From contig NZ_NRRW01000005.1 in the NCBI RefSeq assembly GCF_016583835.1, positions 1 through 64,000 of the forward strand: DNA of 64,000 nucleotides, written 5' to 3'. A program made the position numbers and the translations under genes. The notes under the pieces were generated by a model, which saw only the letters and a program-made list of their open reading frames with translations, was not told where the DNA came from and made no database searches. Source of the stretch: Thiococcus pfennigii. Lineage in GTDB: Bacteria; Pseudomonadota; Gammaproteobacteria; Chromatiales; Chromatiaceae. Below are positions 7,542 through 16,433 of this stretch, in pieces (the stretch's first letter is position 1; every line of letters starts with the position of its first letter).

Positions 7542-9322
7542 GCACGGCGACGACGACCTGGATCAATGGGCCGGTGCTGCGGGCGCGGCCCGATGGGACC
7601 TTCCGGCTGCGCGAGGCGGTCGCGGTCGGGCCGCAGCGGTTGCTCGGCGAGGTCATCCGCATCGCCCGCGACGAGATCGTCGTGCAGGTCTACGAGGACA
7701 CGAGCGGGCTGCGCCCGGGCACGCCGGTCGAGGGGCGCGGGCAGCTCCTGTCGGTGCGGCTCGGTCCGGGCCTCCTCGGGCGCATCTTCGACGGCCTGCT
7801 GCGCCCGCTCGGCGATCCGGCCGATCCGTACGTGACGCCGGGGCTGGGCGAGGGCAGCGCCTCGACCTTCTATTTCCGCCCGCTCTGCACGCCGGGTGAC
7901 GCCCTCGCCGCCGGCCAGCCGCTCGGCGAGATCGGGCTGGTCGAGGGGGCGGTCCAGCAGTGCCTGGCGCCGCCCGACCTGGTACCCGGCACCGTCGCCG
8001 AGGTCGCCGGGGCCGGCGAGTACCGCGACGACGAGGTGATCTGCCGGGTACGCACGGCCAACGGGGCGAGCCGCGACCTGACCATGTGCCACGAGTGGCC
8101 GGTGCGCCTGCCGCGGCCGGTTGCGGCTCGGCTGCCGTCGGACGAGCCGATGGTGACCGGCCAGCGGATCATCGATTGCCTGTTCCCGATCGCCCGCGGC
8201 GGCACCGGCGCGATCCCGGGCGGCTTCGGCACCGGCAAGACGGTCCTCCTGGAGACGGTCGCCAAGTGGTGCGCCGCCGACGTCATCGTCTACGTCGGCT
8301 GCGGCGAGCGCGGCAACGAGATGGCCGGGCTGCTCGGGGAGTTCGTCGAACTCGTCGATCCGCGCAGCGGCCGGCCGTTGCTGGAGCGCACCGTCGTGAT
8401 CGCCAATACCTCGAACATGCCGGTCTCGGCGCGCGAGGCGAGCATCTACACGGGCATTACGGTCGCCGAGTACTTCCGCGATCAGGGCCTCGACGTCACC
8501 CTGATGGCCGACTCGACGAGCCGCTGGGCCGAGGCCCTGCGTGAGGTCTCGGGGCGCCTCGGCGAGCTGCCCGGCGAGGCCGGCTATCCGGCCTATCTGA
8601 GCAGCCGGCTCGCGGACTTCTACGAACGGGCCGCGCGGGTGCGCACGCTGGCCGGCAACCAGGGGGCGGTGACGGTGCTCGGCGCCGTCAGCCCGCCGTC
8701 GGGGGACTTCTCAGAGCCGGTCACCAACCACACGCGGCGCTATGTCGGCTGCCTCTGGGTGCTCGACGCCCAGCGCGCCCAGGCGCGCTTCTACCCGGCG
8801 ATCCATCCGCTGCAATCCTACAGCCTGGCCGCCACCGGTCTCGCCCGCTGGTGGCACGGACAGGGCTGCACCCGCTGGGAGGGTCTGCGCCGGCGCTTCC
8901 TGACCCTGATCGAGGAGCAGGCGCGCCTGGAGCGGATGGCGCGGATCATCGGTCGCGACGCGATGCCCGAGCGCCAGCGCCTGACGCTCCTGTGCGCCCA
9001 GCTCGTCGAGCAGGCCTTCCTGCGCCAGTCGGCCTTCTCGCCGATCGACCGCTACGCGACGCCGGCCCGCCAGGCGGTCATGATGCGCCTGATCGGGCGC
9101 TTCATCGACGGCGCCGAGGCGCTGCTCGCCCAGGGCGTGGCCCCCGAGCGGCTCGCCGCGCTGCCGGTCTTCCGTGCCCTGATGCGGATGGGCGAGGAGA
9201 TCGCCGAGGGCGATTGGGAGCGCTTCTCCGAGCTCGATCAGGCCCTCACGGCGGGGCTGCGCGAGCTCGAGAGCGGCGCGGCGGATGGCGCGGGCGCCGC
9301 GGCCCCGCCGGCGGCGGGCTGA
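7538..9322 (+). CDS. atpA: V/A-type ATPase catalytic subunit A
   Basis: The 594-residue protein carries the catalytic nucleotide site. The P-loop is GGFGTGKT at residues 228-235, followed by the catalytic GERGNEM motif (near residue 255) and the ALREVSGRLGELPGE segment. An N-terminal barrel (INGPVLRAR) and the nonhomologous insert typical of A subunits are present. The start overlaps subunit E. All catalytic residues I can check are intact, so the enzyme should hydrolyse or make ATP while driving the c-ring. Confidence 0.95.
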   Translation: MSTATTTWINGPVLRARPDGTFRLREAVAVGPQRLLGEVIRIARDEIVVQVYEDTSGLRPGTPVEGRGQLLSVRLGPGLLGRIFDGLLRPLGDPADPYVTPGLGEGSASTFYFRPLCTPGDALAAGQPLGEIGLVEGAVQQCLAPPDLVPGTVAEVAGAGEYRDDEVICRVRTANGASRDLTMCHEWPVRLPRPVAARLPSDEPMVTGQRIIDCLFPIARGGTGAIPGGFGTGKTVLLETVAKWCAADVIVYVGCGERGNEMAGLLGEFVELVDPRSGRPLLERTVVIANTSNMPVSAREASIYTGITVAEYFRDQGLDVTLMADSTSRWAEALREVSGRLGELPGEAGYPAYLSSRLADFYERAARVRTLAGNQGAVTVLGAVSPPSGDFSEPVTNHTRRYVGCLWVLDAQRAQARFYPAIHPLQSYSLAATGLARWWHGQGCTRWEGLRRRFLTLIEEQARLERMARIIGRDAMPERQRLTLLCAQLVEQAFLRQSAFSPIDRYATPARQAVMMRLIGRFIDGAEALLAQGVAPERLAALPVFRALMRMGEEIAEGDWERFSELDQALTAGLRELESGAADGAGAAAPPAAG

Positions 9323-9337
9323 CAGGAGGCGGGGACG

Positions 9338-10720
9338 ATGTACGCGAGACTCGTCGGCGAAGAGCTGGCCCAGCGTGCGGCCGGGCCGCTCCTGTTCCTG
9401 CATCGGCGCGTCGACGTCGGCCTCAACGAGGCGGTCGAGGTCGAGGACGCCGACGGGCGGGTGCGGCTCGGGCGCATCGCCGCGCTGGATACCGAGACGA
9501 TCACGGTCGAGATGCTCGATGACACCGCGGGCCTGGCGCTCGCCGGGACCCGGGTGCGCTTCTTCGGCGAGCCGCTGCGCTTCCATGTCGGTCCCGGCCT
9601 GCTCGGGCGCATCTTCAACGGCATCGGCCAGCCGCTCGACGGCGGTCCGCCGTTGCCGGCGGCGCGCGCCTACCGGGTCGACGGGCTGCCGATCAAGCCG
9701 TCGGCCCGCGAGGCCCCGAGCGAGTTCCTGGAGACCGGCTTCACGGCGATCGATCTGCTCAACAGCCTGGTGCGCGGTCAGAAGCTGCCGCTGTTCTCGG
9801 GCGGGGGGTTGCCGCACGACCGCATCGCCGTCGATATCGCCTGCCATGCCCGCCTGCCGGGCGGACGCGCCAGGGAGCAGGACTTCGCGATCGTCTTCGC
9901 CGGGATCGGCATCCCGCACGACAGCGCCGAGCTCTTCCGCAGCGAGATGGAGCGCAGCGGGGCGCTGGCGCGCACCGTCCTGTTCCTGAACCTGGCCAGC
10001 GACTCCAGCGCCCAGCGCCTGCTCGCGCCGCGCTTCGCGTTGACCGCCGCCGAATACCTGGCCTTCAGCGAGGGCAAGGATGTGCTCGTGATCCTGACCG
10101 ACCTCACGAACTACGGCGAGGCGTTGCGCGAGGTCTCGGCGAGCCGCGCCGAGGTGCCGAGCCGCAAGGGCTATCCCGGCTACATGTACTCGGACCTCGC
10201 GACCCTCTACGAGCGCGCCGGGCGGATCCGCGGTCGGCCCGGCTCGCTGACCCAGCTCCCGATCCTGACGATGCCGAACGACGACATCACCCACCCGATC
10301 CCGGACCTGACCGGCTACATCACCGAGGGCCAGATCGTCCTCGACCGCGACCTGCACCGGCGCGACATCTACCCGCCGGTGCGGGTCCTGCCGAGCCTGT
10401 CGCGGCTGATGAAGGACGGTACCGGCAAGGGCCGCACCGACGCCGATCATCCGGCGCTCGCCGCCCAGCTCTACGCCGCCTATGCCCGCACCCAGCAGAC
10501 GCGCCTGCTCGCGAGCGTCGTCGGCGAGGAGGGCCTGTCCGCCGTCGACCGCAGCTACCTCGCGTTCGGCGAGGCCTTCGAGGGCGACCTCGTCCATCAG
10601 GACGAGGCGCGCAGCCTGGCGGAGAGCCTCGAGGCCGGCTGGGGGGTCCTGCGCGGCCTGCCGCGGGCGGAGCTGCATCGCCTGAGCGACGCCCAGATCG
10701 CCGCCCATTTGGGGGCCTGA
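9338..10720 (+). CDS. atpB: V/A-type ATPase non-catalytic subunit B
   Basis: The 460-residue protein is homologous to subunit A, but its P-loop position reads SGGGLPHDRIA, the usual degenerate form in B subunits. Family landmarks include GRIFNGIGQPLDGG, the FAGIGIPHDSAELFR stretch and PSRKGYPGYMYSDLATLYERAG. It alternates with A in the hexameric head. It lies 15 bases after subunit A with its own AGGAGG-type ribosome-binding site. Confidence 0.95.
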   Translation: MYARLVGEELAQRAAGPLLFLHRRVDVGLNEAVEVEDADGRVRLGRIAALDTETITVEMLDDTAGLALAGTRVRFFGEPLRFHVGPGLLGRIFNGIGQPLDGGPPLPAARAYRVDGLPIKPSAREAPSEFLETGFTAIDLLNSLVRGQKLPLFSGGGLPHDRIAVDIACHARLPGGRAREQDFAIVFAGIGIPHDSAELFRSEMERSGALARTVLFLNLASDSSAQRLLAPRFALTAAEYLAFSEGKDVLVILTDLTNYGEALREVSASRAEVPSRKGYPGYMYSDLATLYERAGRIRGRPGSLTQLPILTMPNDDITHPIPDLTGYITEGQIVLDRDLHRRDIYPPVRVLPSLSRLMKDGTGKGRTDADHPALAAQLYAAYARTQQTRLLASVVGEEGLSAVDRSYLAFGEAFEGDLVHQDEARSLAESLEAGWGVLRGLPRAELHRLSDAQIAAHLGA

Positions 10721-10722
10721 GC

Positions 10723-11355
10723 GTGCCGCTGCACGAGGTCAAGGCGACCCACAGCGCCTACCTCGCGCTACGCGAGGAGCGCCTCGGCATGGAGGAGGGC
10801 TACCGCTTCCTCGACGAGAAGCGCCTCATCCTGGCCGCCGAGATCCTCGACCAACTGGCCCGCCACGAGCGCCTGATGGGCGAATATCGGAGGCGCGCCG
10901 CCGAGGCGCGCGCGGCCCTGGCGGGGGCGGTCGCCCGCTACGGTCTCGAGGGGCTGAGCCTCTATCCGGCGAGCCCGGCACCGCCGGCCCTCGGTGCGCC
11001 GACGACGCGCTCGGTGCTCGGAGTGGTCCTCGAGGAGGTGCCGGAGGCGCCGGGGGAGACGCCTGAGGATGAGACTGGGCCGCCGCCATCGCCCGTCGAC
11101 GCGAGCCCCGAGGGCGACGCCGCCCGGGCCGCCTTTCGGGCCTTGGTGCCGCTGGCGCAGCGGCTCGCGGTCTTGGTCGGCAACCTGGAGCGGCTGCGCC
11201 GCGAGTACACGCGCACCGCACGCCGTGCCCGGGCGATGGAGGACGTGCTGCTGCCGGAACTCGACGAGGCCCTGCGCACCGTCGCCGCGGCCCTCGAGGA
11301 GCAAGAGCGCGAGGAGACGCTGCGGGCGCGCATGCCCCGGGTCGGCCCGCCCTGA
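10723..11355 (+). CDS. atpD: V/A-type ATPase subunit D (central rotor shaft)
   Basis: The 210-residue protein starts at GTG 10723, 2 bases after subunit B. Long helices at both ends (residues about 1-75 and 130-205) form the antiparallel coiled coil of the rotor shaft, with the conserved N-terminal segment LREERLGMEEGYRFLDEKR. A Pro/Glu-rich middle (residues about 105-130) is longer and more acidic than usual. It is the last gene of the operon and converges on the efflux permease gene with a 22-base gap. Confidence 0.85.
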   Translation: MPLHEVKATHSAYLALREERLGMEEGYRFLDEKRLILAAEILDQLARHERLMGEYRRRAAEARAALAGAVARYGLEGLSLYPASPAPPALGAPTTRSVLGVVLEEVPEAPGETPEDETGPPPSPVDASPEGDAARAAFRALVPLAQRLAVLVGNLERLRREYTRTARRARAMEDVLLPELDEALRTVAAALEEQEREETLRARMPRVGPP

Positions 11356-11377
11356 CCGGGCCCAGGGCGGGCGCCAA

Positions 11378-12583
11378 TCACTCGTGACGCAGGGCCTCGA
11401 TCGGGTCGAGTTGGGCCGCTCGGCGGGCCGGGACATAGCCGAAGACCACGCCGACGACGGCCGAGAAGACGAAGGCCAGCGTGACGATGCCACTGTCGAA
11501 TACGAACGGGACCTTGAGGGCCTGCGACAGCCATAGCGACGAGACGATCGCGAGGACGATGCCGATGAGGCCGCCGAGCGAGGAGAGGACCATGGCCTCG
11601 ACGAGGAACTGGGTCTGTACCTCGCGTTCCTGGGCGCCGATCGCGAGGCGGATGCCGATCTCGCGGGTGCGCTCGGTGACCGACACCAGCATGATGTTCA
11701 TGATCCCGATGCCCCCGACCAGCAGGCTGACCGAGGCGACCGCGCCGAGCAAGGCGGTCAGGATCTCCGTGGTTGCCGTCAGCAGCCCGGAGACCTCCTG
11801 GAGGTCCGTCACCATGAAGTCATCCTGCTCCCAGGGCGCGATGCGCCGGCGCTCGCGCAGCAGGGTGGCGATCGCCTCCTTGACCTCCTCGGTCGATGCG
11901 CTATCGCGCATCGTGGCGTAAATCAGGCTGATGTTCTGGCTGCCGGTCACGCGTCTTTGAATCGTGCGCAGCGGGATGATGACGATGTCATCCTGGTCCA
12001 TGCCAACGCTGCTCTGCCCCTTGGGCTCGACGAGGCCGATCACCTGGCAGGCGATGTTGTTCAGCCGGATGCGCTGGCCGATCGGTGGGCTGCTGCCGAA
12101 CAGCTCCCGTTGGACAGTGGCGCCGACGAGACAGACGGCCTTGCCGGTGCTCAGCTCGGTCCGAGAGAACTCACGGCCGGCCGACAGCGGCCAGCTGCGC
12201 ACGGTCAGATACGCATTCTCGGTGCCGACGACGTTGGTCGCCCAGTTGCGGTTGCCGACGATCGCCGTCATGCGCTGCGAGGAGACGGGCGCCACGGCCA
12301 CGAGGCCGCCGATCTGGTCGCGTATCGCGACGGCGTCGTCGACCTCGAAGGGCCTGGCCTCGGAGATGATGGCCGGGCCGACGCGCTGGCCCGGGCGGAT
12401 GATGAGGAGGTTGCTGCCGAGGCTCTCGATCTGGCGCTGGACCTCGATGGTTGCGCCGCTGCCGAGGAAGACCATCACGATCACGGCGGCGACGCCGATC
12501 ACGATGCCGAGCACGGTGAGGAATGAGCGCAGGACGTTGCGGCGGATCTCGCGGAAGGCGAGCAGGAAGCTGTTCCAGAGCAT
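11378..12583 (-). CDS. MacB/FtsX-type ABC transporter permease
   Basis: The 401-residue protein has an N-terminal membrane helix (residues about 18-45), a MacB-type periplasmic core domain and three C-terminal helices of the FtsX domain, with the motif SVTERTREIGIRLAIGA between them. Such permeases transmit ATP-driven movement to the periplasm rather than forming a channel through the membrane. The ATPase is a separate gene here, unlike fused MacB. The start at 12583 overlaps the ATPase stop. Confidence 0.9.
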   Translation of the reverse strand: MLWNSFLLAFREIRRNVLRSFLTVLGIVIGVAAVIVMVFLGSGATIEVQRQIESLGSNLLIIRPGQRVGPAIISEARPFEVDDAVAIRDQIGGLVAVAPVSSQRMTAIVGNRNWATNVVGTENAYLTVRSWPLSAGREFSRTELSTGKAVCLVGATVQRELFGSSPPIGQRIRLNNIACQVIGLVEPKGQSSVGMDQDDIVIIPLRTIQRRVTGSQNISLIYATMRDSASTEEVKEAIATLLRERRRIAPWEQDDFMVTDLQEVSGLLTATTEILTALLGAVASVSLLVGGIGIMNIMLVSVTERTREIGIRLAIGAQEREVQTQFLVEAMVLSSLGGLIGIVLAIVSSLWLSQALKVPFVFDSGIVTLAFVFSAVVGVVFGYVPARRAAQLDPIEALRHE

Positions 12584-13302
12584 CAGCGGCCCCCATCTCC
12601 CGGGACGGTGCTCTCCACCAGTCCGTCGAGGAAGTGGATCGAGCGGTTCGCGTATTCGGCCATGTCCGGCTCGTGGGTGATCATGATGATGGTGATCCCG
12701 CGCGTGCGGTTGAGGTCCGTGAGGAGGTCCATGATCTCGCGGCTGCGGGCCGAGTCGAGGTTGCCGGTCGGCTCGTCGGCGAGGAGCACGGCGGGTTCGG
12801 TCACCAGCGCGCGGGCGATCGCGACGCGCTGCTGCTGGCCGCCGGAGAGTTCGGCCGGGGTGTGGGTCTCCCAGCCGATCAGGCCGACCGCCTTCAGGGC
12901 CTGGCGGGCGCGCTCATGGCGCTCGCTGGCCGGTTCGCGGCGGTAGATCAGCGGCAGCTCGACGTTCTCGATGGCCGAGGTCCGGCTGAGCAGGTTGTAG
13001 CCCTGGAAGACGAATCCGAGGTACTGGCGGCGCAAGAGGGCGCGCTCGTCGCGCGTCAGATGCCCGACCTCGGCGCCGCGGAAGCGGTAGCTGCCCGAGG
13101 TCGGGGTGTCGAGGCAGCCGAGGATGTTCATCGTCGTCGACTTGCCGGAGCCGCTTGGGCCCATGACGGCGACGAACTCGCCTTGCTCGATGGTGATGTC
13201 GATGCCGCGCAGCGCGTGCATCGCGGCCGCGCCGCTGCCATAGACCTTCGTCACCTGCACGAGTTCGATGAGCGGCGGATCGGTGCGCCCGACGGCGGTC
13301 AT
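12583..13302 (-). CDS. MacB-type ABC transporter ATPase
   Basis: The 239-residue ABC ATPase has Walker A (GPSGSGKST), the Q-loop (FVFQGYNLL), the signature LSGGQQQRVAIARAL, Walker B (AVLLADEPTGNLD) and the H-loop (MITHEPDMA). It belongs to the LolD/MacB class that partners FtsX-type permeases. The true start is ATG 13302; the frame stays open further upstream but only as antisense-like read-through of the adjacent gene. It overlaps macA-like by 4 bases and the permease by 1. Confidence 0.92.
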   Translation of the reverse strand: MTAVGRTDPPLIELVQVTKVYGSGAAAMHALRGIDITIEQGEFVAVMGPSGSGKSTTMNILGCLDTPTSGSYRFRGAEVGHLTRDERALLRRQYLGFVFQGYNLLSRTSAIENVELPLIYRREPASERHERARQALKAVGLIGWETHTPAELSGGQQQRVAIARALVTEPAVLLADEPTGNLDSARSREIMDLLTDLNRTRGITIIMITHEPDMAEYANRSIHFLDGLVESTVPGDGGR

Positions 13303-14567
13303 TGGCTTCCCGTCCTGACGGCGTCGACCACCACCGGGGTGCCGGGTGCGAGATCGCCGTCGATGATCTGCGTGACGATGCCGTCCGTCGGGCCTGTCTG
13401 CACGGTGACGGCCTTGGGGCGGCTGTCCTCGAGGAGCCAGACCTGGGATCCCCCGTCGGCGTCGGGTCGCGTCACCGGCTTGGTCGTGCTCGTCGGCGGA
13501 CGCAGGAACATCCCGACCAGGCCGCCGCCTCCGCCGGACGATTCCTCCTCCTCGGTGGCCGCGGGTGGCTTGAAGCGCAGCGCCGTGTTGGGGACCAGCA
13601 CGACGTCCTGGAGTCGGGTGACGGTGATTTCGGCCGTGGCCGTCATGCCCGGGCGCAGCAGCAGCGACTCGTTGTCGACGGCGAGAATCGTCTTGTAGGT
13701 GACCACCCCCGCGACGACCTCGGGCGCGAAACGCACCTCCTCGATCTTGGCCGGGAAGGTGCGGTCGGGGTAGGCGTCGACCGAAAAGACCGCCGGCTGT
13801 CCGATGGCGACGAGACCGACGTCGGCCTCGTCGACGTCGATGTGCAATTCCATGTGGCCAAGATCTTCGGCCAGTCTGAAGAGCACGGGCGTCTGCAGGG
13901 CGGCCGCGACCGTTTGACCCGGTTCGACTCGTCGCTCCAGGACGATGCCGTCGATCGGCGAGCGGATGATCGCCTTCTCCAGCGCGCGCCGGTCGGAGTC
14001 CTGCCGTGCCTGCGCCTGGGCGACCTCGGCCTGGGCGACGGCGAGGCCGGCCTCGGCGCGCGCCGCCGCCGCCGTGGCCCTGTCCAGCTCTTCCTGCGAG
14101 GAGAGCTTCTTGGCGATCAGATCTTGCACGCGGCGCAGTCGGTTGCTGGTCTCGGTGAGGGTCGCCTGGGCCTCGACGACCCGCGCCTCGGCGAGGGCCA
14201 GGGCTGCCGAGGACTGGCGGAAGCCTGCCTCCAACTGATCGGTGTCGAGTTCGGCCAGGATCTGCCCGGCTGTGATGCGGTCGTTGAAGTCGGCGTTCAC
14301 CGATTCGATGGTGCCCGATACCTCGGTGCCGACTTCGACCTGGTTGACAGGCCTCAGGGAGCCGGTGGCGGTGATCGTGACGGTCAGGTCGCCACGTGTC
14401 ACCGCGTCCGTCGTGTAGGTGATCGCGGTGTGGTCCGTGCGGAAATAGCGACCGACGACGAGGACGATGAGCGTCACGCCGACGAGTACGCCGAGATTGC
14501 GCCAGACGCGATTGCGGTTGGTCCGCTTCTTCGCGTCTTCCAACACCTGGGAGATTTCCTCTGTCAC
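13299..14567 (-). CDS. MacA-type periplasmic adaptor (membrane fusion protein)
   Basis: The 422-residue protein has an N-terminal membrane anchor (LGVLVGVTLIVLVVGRYF), biotinyl-lipoyl half-motifs (GTEVSGTIESVNADFND and IIRSPIDGIVLERRVEPGQ) around a long coiled coil (residues about 110-205), then beta-barrel domains. An insert at about 335-370 is rich in Glu, Ser and Gly. It is the first gene of a three-gene MacAB-like efflux operon. No outer-membrane factor gene is adjacent, so a TolC-like protein encoded elsewhere is needed. The substrate is unknown. Confidence 0.9.
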   Translation of the reverse strand: MTEEISQVLEDAKKRTNRNRVWRNLGVLVGVTLIVLVVGRYFRTDHTAITYTTDAVTRGDLTVTITATGSLRPVNQVEVGTEVSGTIESVNADFNDRITAGQILAELDTDQLEAGFRQSSAALALAEARVVEAQATLTETSNRLRRVQDLIAKKLSSQEELDRATAAAARAEAGLAVAQAEVAQAQARQDSDRRALEKAIIRSPIDGIVLERRVEPGQTVAAALQTPVLFRLAEDLGHMELHIDVDEADVGLVAIGQPAVFSVDAYPDRTFPAKIEEVRFAPEVVAGVVTYKTILAVDNESLLLRPGMTATAEITVTRLQDVVLVPNTALRFKPPAATEEEESSGGGGGLVGMFLRPPTSTTKPVTRPDADGGSQVWLLEDSRPKAVTVQTGPTDGIVTQIIDGDLAPGTPVVVDAVRTGSQ

Positions 14568-14974
14568 GTCGTTCTCTCAATAATGAAGATTTGAACCGGA
14601 TCGTCGGCGGACCCCGGCCCATCGCTTGGCGATGTCCCTTCGAGCGCCGACCCCGACACCGGCGGGGCGGACGCGCCGGCATTCTAACGAGCATGCACGA
14701 GTGGCGGCACCCCGAAAAATGAGGCTGCCTGTCTCACGGTAAGCGAAAGGCCGATCCGCCGGCGTTGCGCGTGGCGGGTATCATCATCGCGCTCCTCGGA
14801 TGGCGGTCGATCGGGCGCGTGGAATGTTTGCTCCGGGTGCTCCAATCGGCCCTCGCATTTGGGGTCGGAACCCGTCCACCCGGCCTGTTGCATCGGTATC
14901 TCGAACTTCGGGGCGCGGTTGGCCGCAGGCTGGCCACGGATGGCCCGGCCGGGGAGGGGCTAGGGGGCCGCGAA

Positions 14975-15066
14975 CGATTGTCATCCAGGCAGTTTTTCAA
15001 GATGCGAAGCGAAAATGCGATTTCCGCTTCGCTTCATTTTCAATCGTTTAGACGGCTGAAGGTGGC
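14975..15066 (+). repeat. Repeat A, copy 2
   Basis: The second hairpin (GCGAAGCGAAAAT with ATTTCCGCTTCGC) is intact; the first is degenerate on its left side (TTGTCATCC, then AGTTTTTCAAG). After the core, this copy and copy 3 share a further ~30 bases containing GGCGGCTGAA-like sequence, so the full element is about 95 bases. Confidence 0.75.
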
Positions 15067-15084
15067 GGGTGGCGCGGGCGGCGC

Positions 15085-15360
15085 GCGAATTGCCACTGGG
15101 GTCTCGGGCCCAGGGGCGGCGGTCCGACGGCCAGCGAGGTGCGTCCCGCGGGGTGTCCGGCAAGGCACGAGGAGACGCCATGCCCGCCGATTGCGGTGCT
15201 TCGCGATAGCGCCGTCGCCGCGCGGGGCGTGCGTCGGCGGCCGGAGCGGGCCTCTGCCAGGAGACGAGCGCGGCGAATTCGAAAAAAGCAAAATCTTCGC
15301 CATTGCCGTGGTTTGACTCCATGGCGAAGCACTCGATTGCCGTTTCGAGGCTGAAGGTTC
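15085..15360. repeat. Repeat B, copy 1 (about 275 bp)
   Basis: The interior segment GCGGGGTGTCCGGCAAGGCA also occurs at 27717-27736, and the right end (GATTGCCGTTTCGAGGCTGAA) aligns with the right terminal repeat at 27895-27917. The left end is less well preserved. No coding sequence is evident. Confidence 0.55.
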
Positions 15361-16433
15361 GTTTCCCCGGCGACGCCTCCGGTACGCCGCGCTGGCGGCT
15401 TCGCCTCGTTGGCACTCGCCGAGCGCGCATGAGCCTCCATTCGCACGCCTGGCGATGCCGTCCGGCCTGTGAATGGATGAGCCCGCTGCCCCGGATGAGC
15501 CGTTCGACCGCGCGCCGACACGCTAGCAAAGGCGGGTCGCCAGGGTCAATGCTCGGGGCTCTTCACCTGTTCGCTTCCGCGTTGCGGCGGCAGGGTCGAG
15601 GCGGTAGACTGCCGCCCGCCGAGGCAGGCGGCGATGCCGCGCCAGTGGGGCGTCGTCGTTTCGTGTCGCGCTCGATGAATCCATCATGGCAGGCCGGTAC
15701 GATAACCATCGAAGGGCATGGCGAATTGATGTCTTGTTTGTTGCGGCCTGGCGTGGGTGTTCCGTTCCCTCCGAATACGTCCTCCTCCGCTAGGTTTGCG
15801 CCGCCGGGCGGCGGCGGCACGAGGGGCGGGTGTGTCGATTCTTCGGTCTTCGCTGTAGGCGTTCGCTGACGGCCGGGGTAGGCGTCGGCTCGCTCGCTCG
15901 GAGGCCGCTTGTCTTTTTCGCTGCAATCTGTTTCTTGATTCCTCCGACGCCAATGGTGAGGTCCTCCAGAATTCGCTGGAATGGCGTCGATGCGATGACG
16001 GCGTTCGGCTACACCCCTTCGTCCGGGGCCAGGGTGCCGGAGGCGTTGGTCGCCCCGCGGCGATCGGCCCTGGCGCATCGGCCTGTTGCCGGGCGAGTTC
16101 GCCGGCCGAGGTCAGGCGGATCGGCGCGCAGTCGTTCCCGATATCGGACTGCCACACTGGGAATTTCGCTGCATCGGACCGATGCTCACAGCGAGGCGGG
16201 GCGGCGATACCGAGCCGATGGGTCGAGTCCCTGGAGGGCGCGGGCTGCGTGGCGCCCCGTGGGTGCGGGGTTGGCGAGTCGCGACGGCGGTTCTTCTCGG
16301 ACCGGGTCGGCGGCGTCGGGTGGACGACGTCAGGCGTCGTTCTGCCGATGGACGGCGAGTTCTTCGAGCCGGCCTCTTGCGACAATGTGATCGGCGCAGG
16401 CCGAACCTGCCGGGGATGTAAGAGGAGAGTGCC

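Larger units (their letters stand above)
14568..16433. other. Long stretch without a convincing gene
   Basis: This 1.9 kb stretch lies between the efflux operon and the biosynthetic cluster, and divergent transcription leaves from both sides. It contains repeat A copy 2 (about 14975-15066) and repeat B copy 1 (about 15085-15360). Open frames of 100-230 codons exist on both strands (for example 15303-15869 and 15684-16385) but lack plausible starts, recognisable motifs or normal amino-acid composition. The part nearest 16400 must hold the promoter of the first ketosynthase gene. Confidence 0.6.

Noticed and set aside
12583-14694. A 703-codon frame extending the ABC ATPase upstream
   Set aside because: The added N-terminal part is out-of-frame reading of the adaptor gene; the ATPase has a proper start at 13302.
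15303-16385. Several 100-230 codon frames between the efflux operon and KS1
   Set aside because: They overlap on both strands, lack ribosome-binding sites and overlap repeat B.
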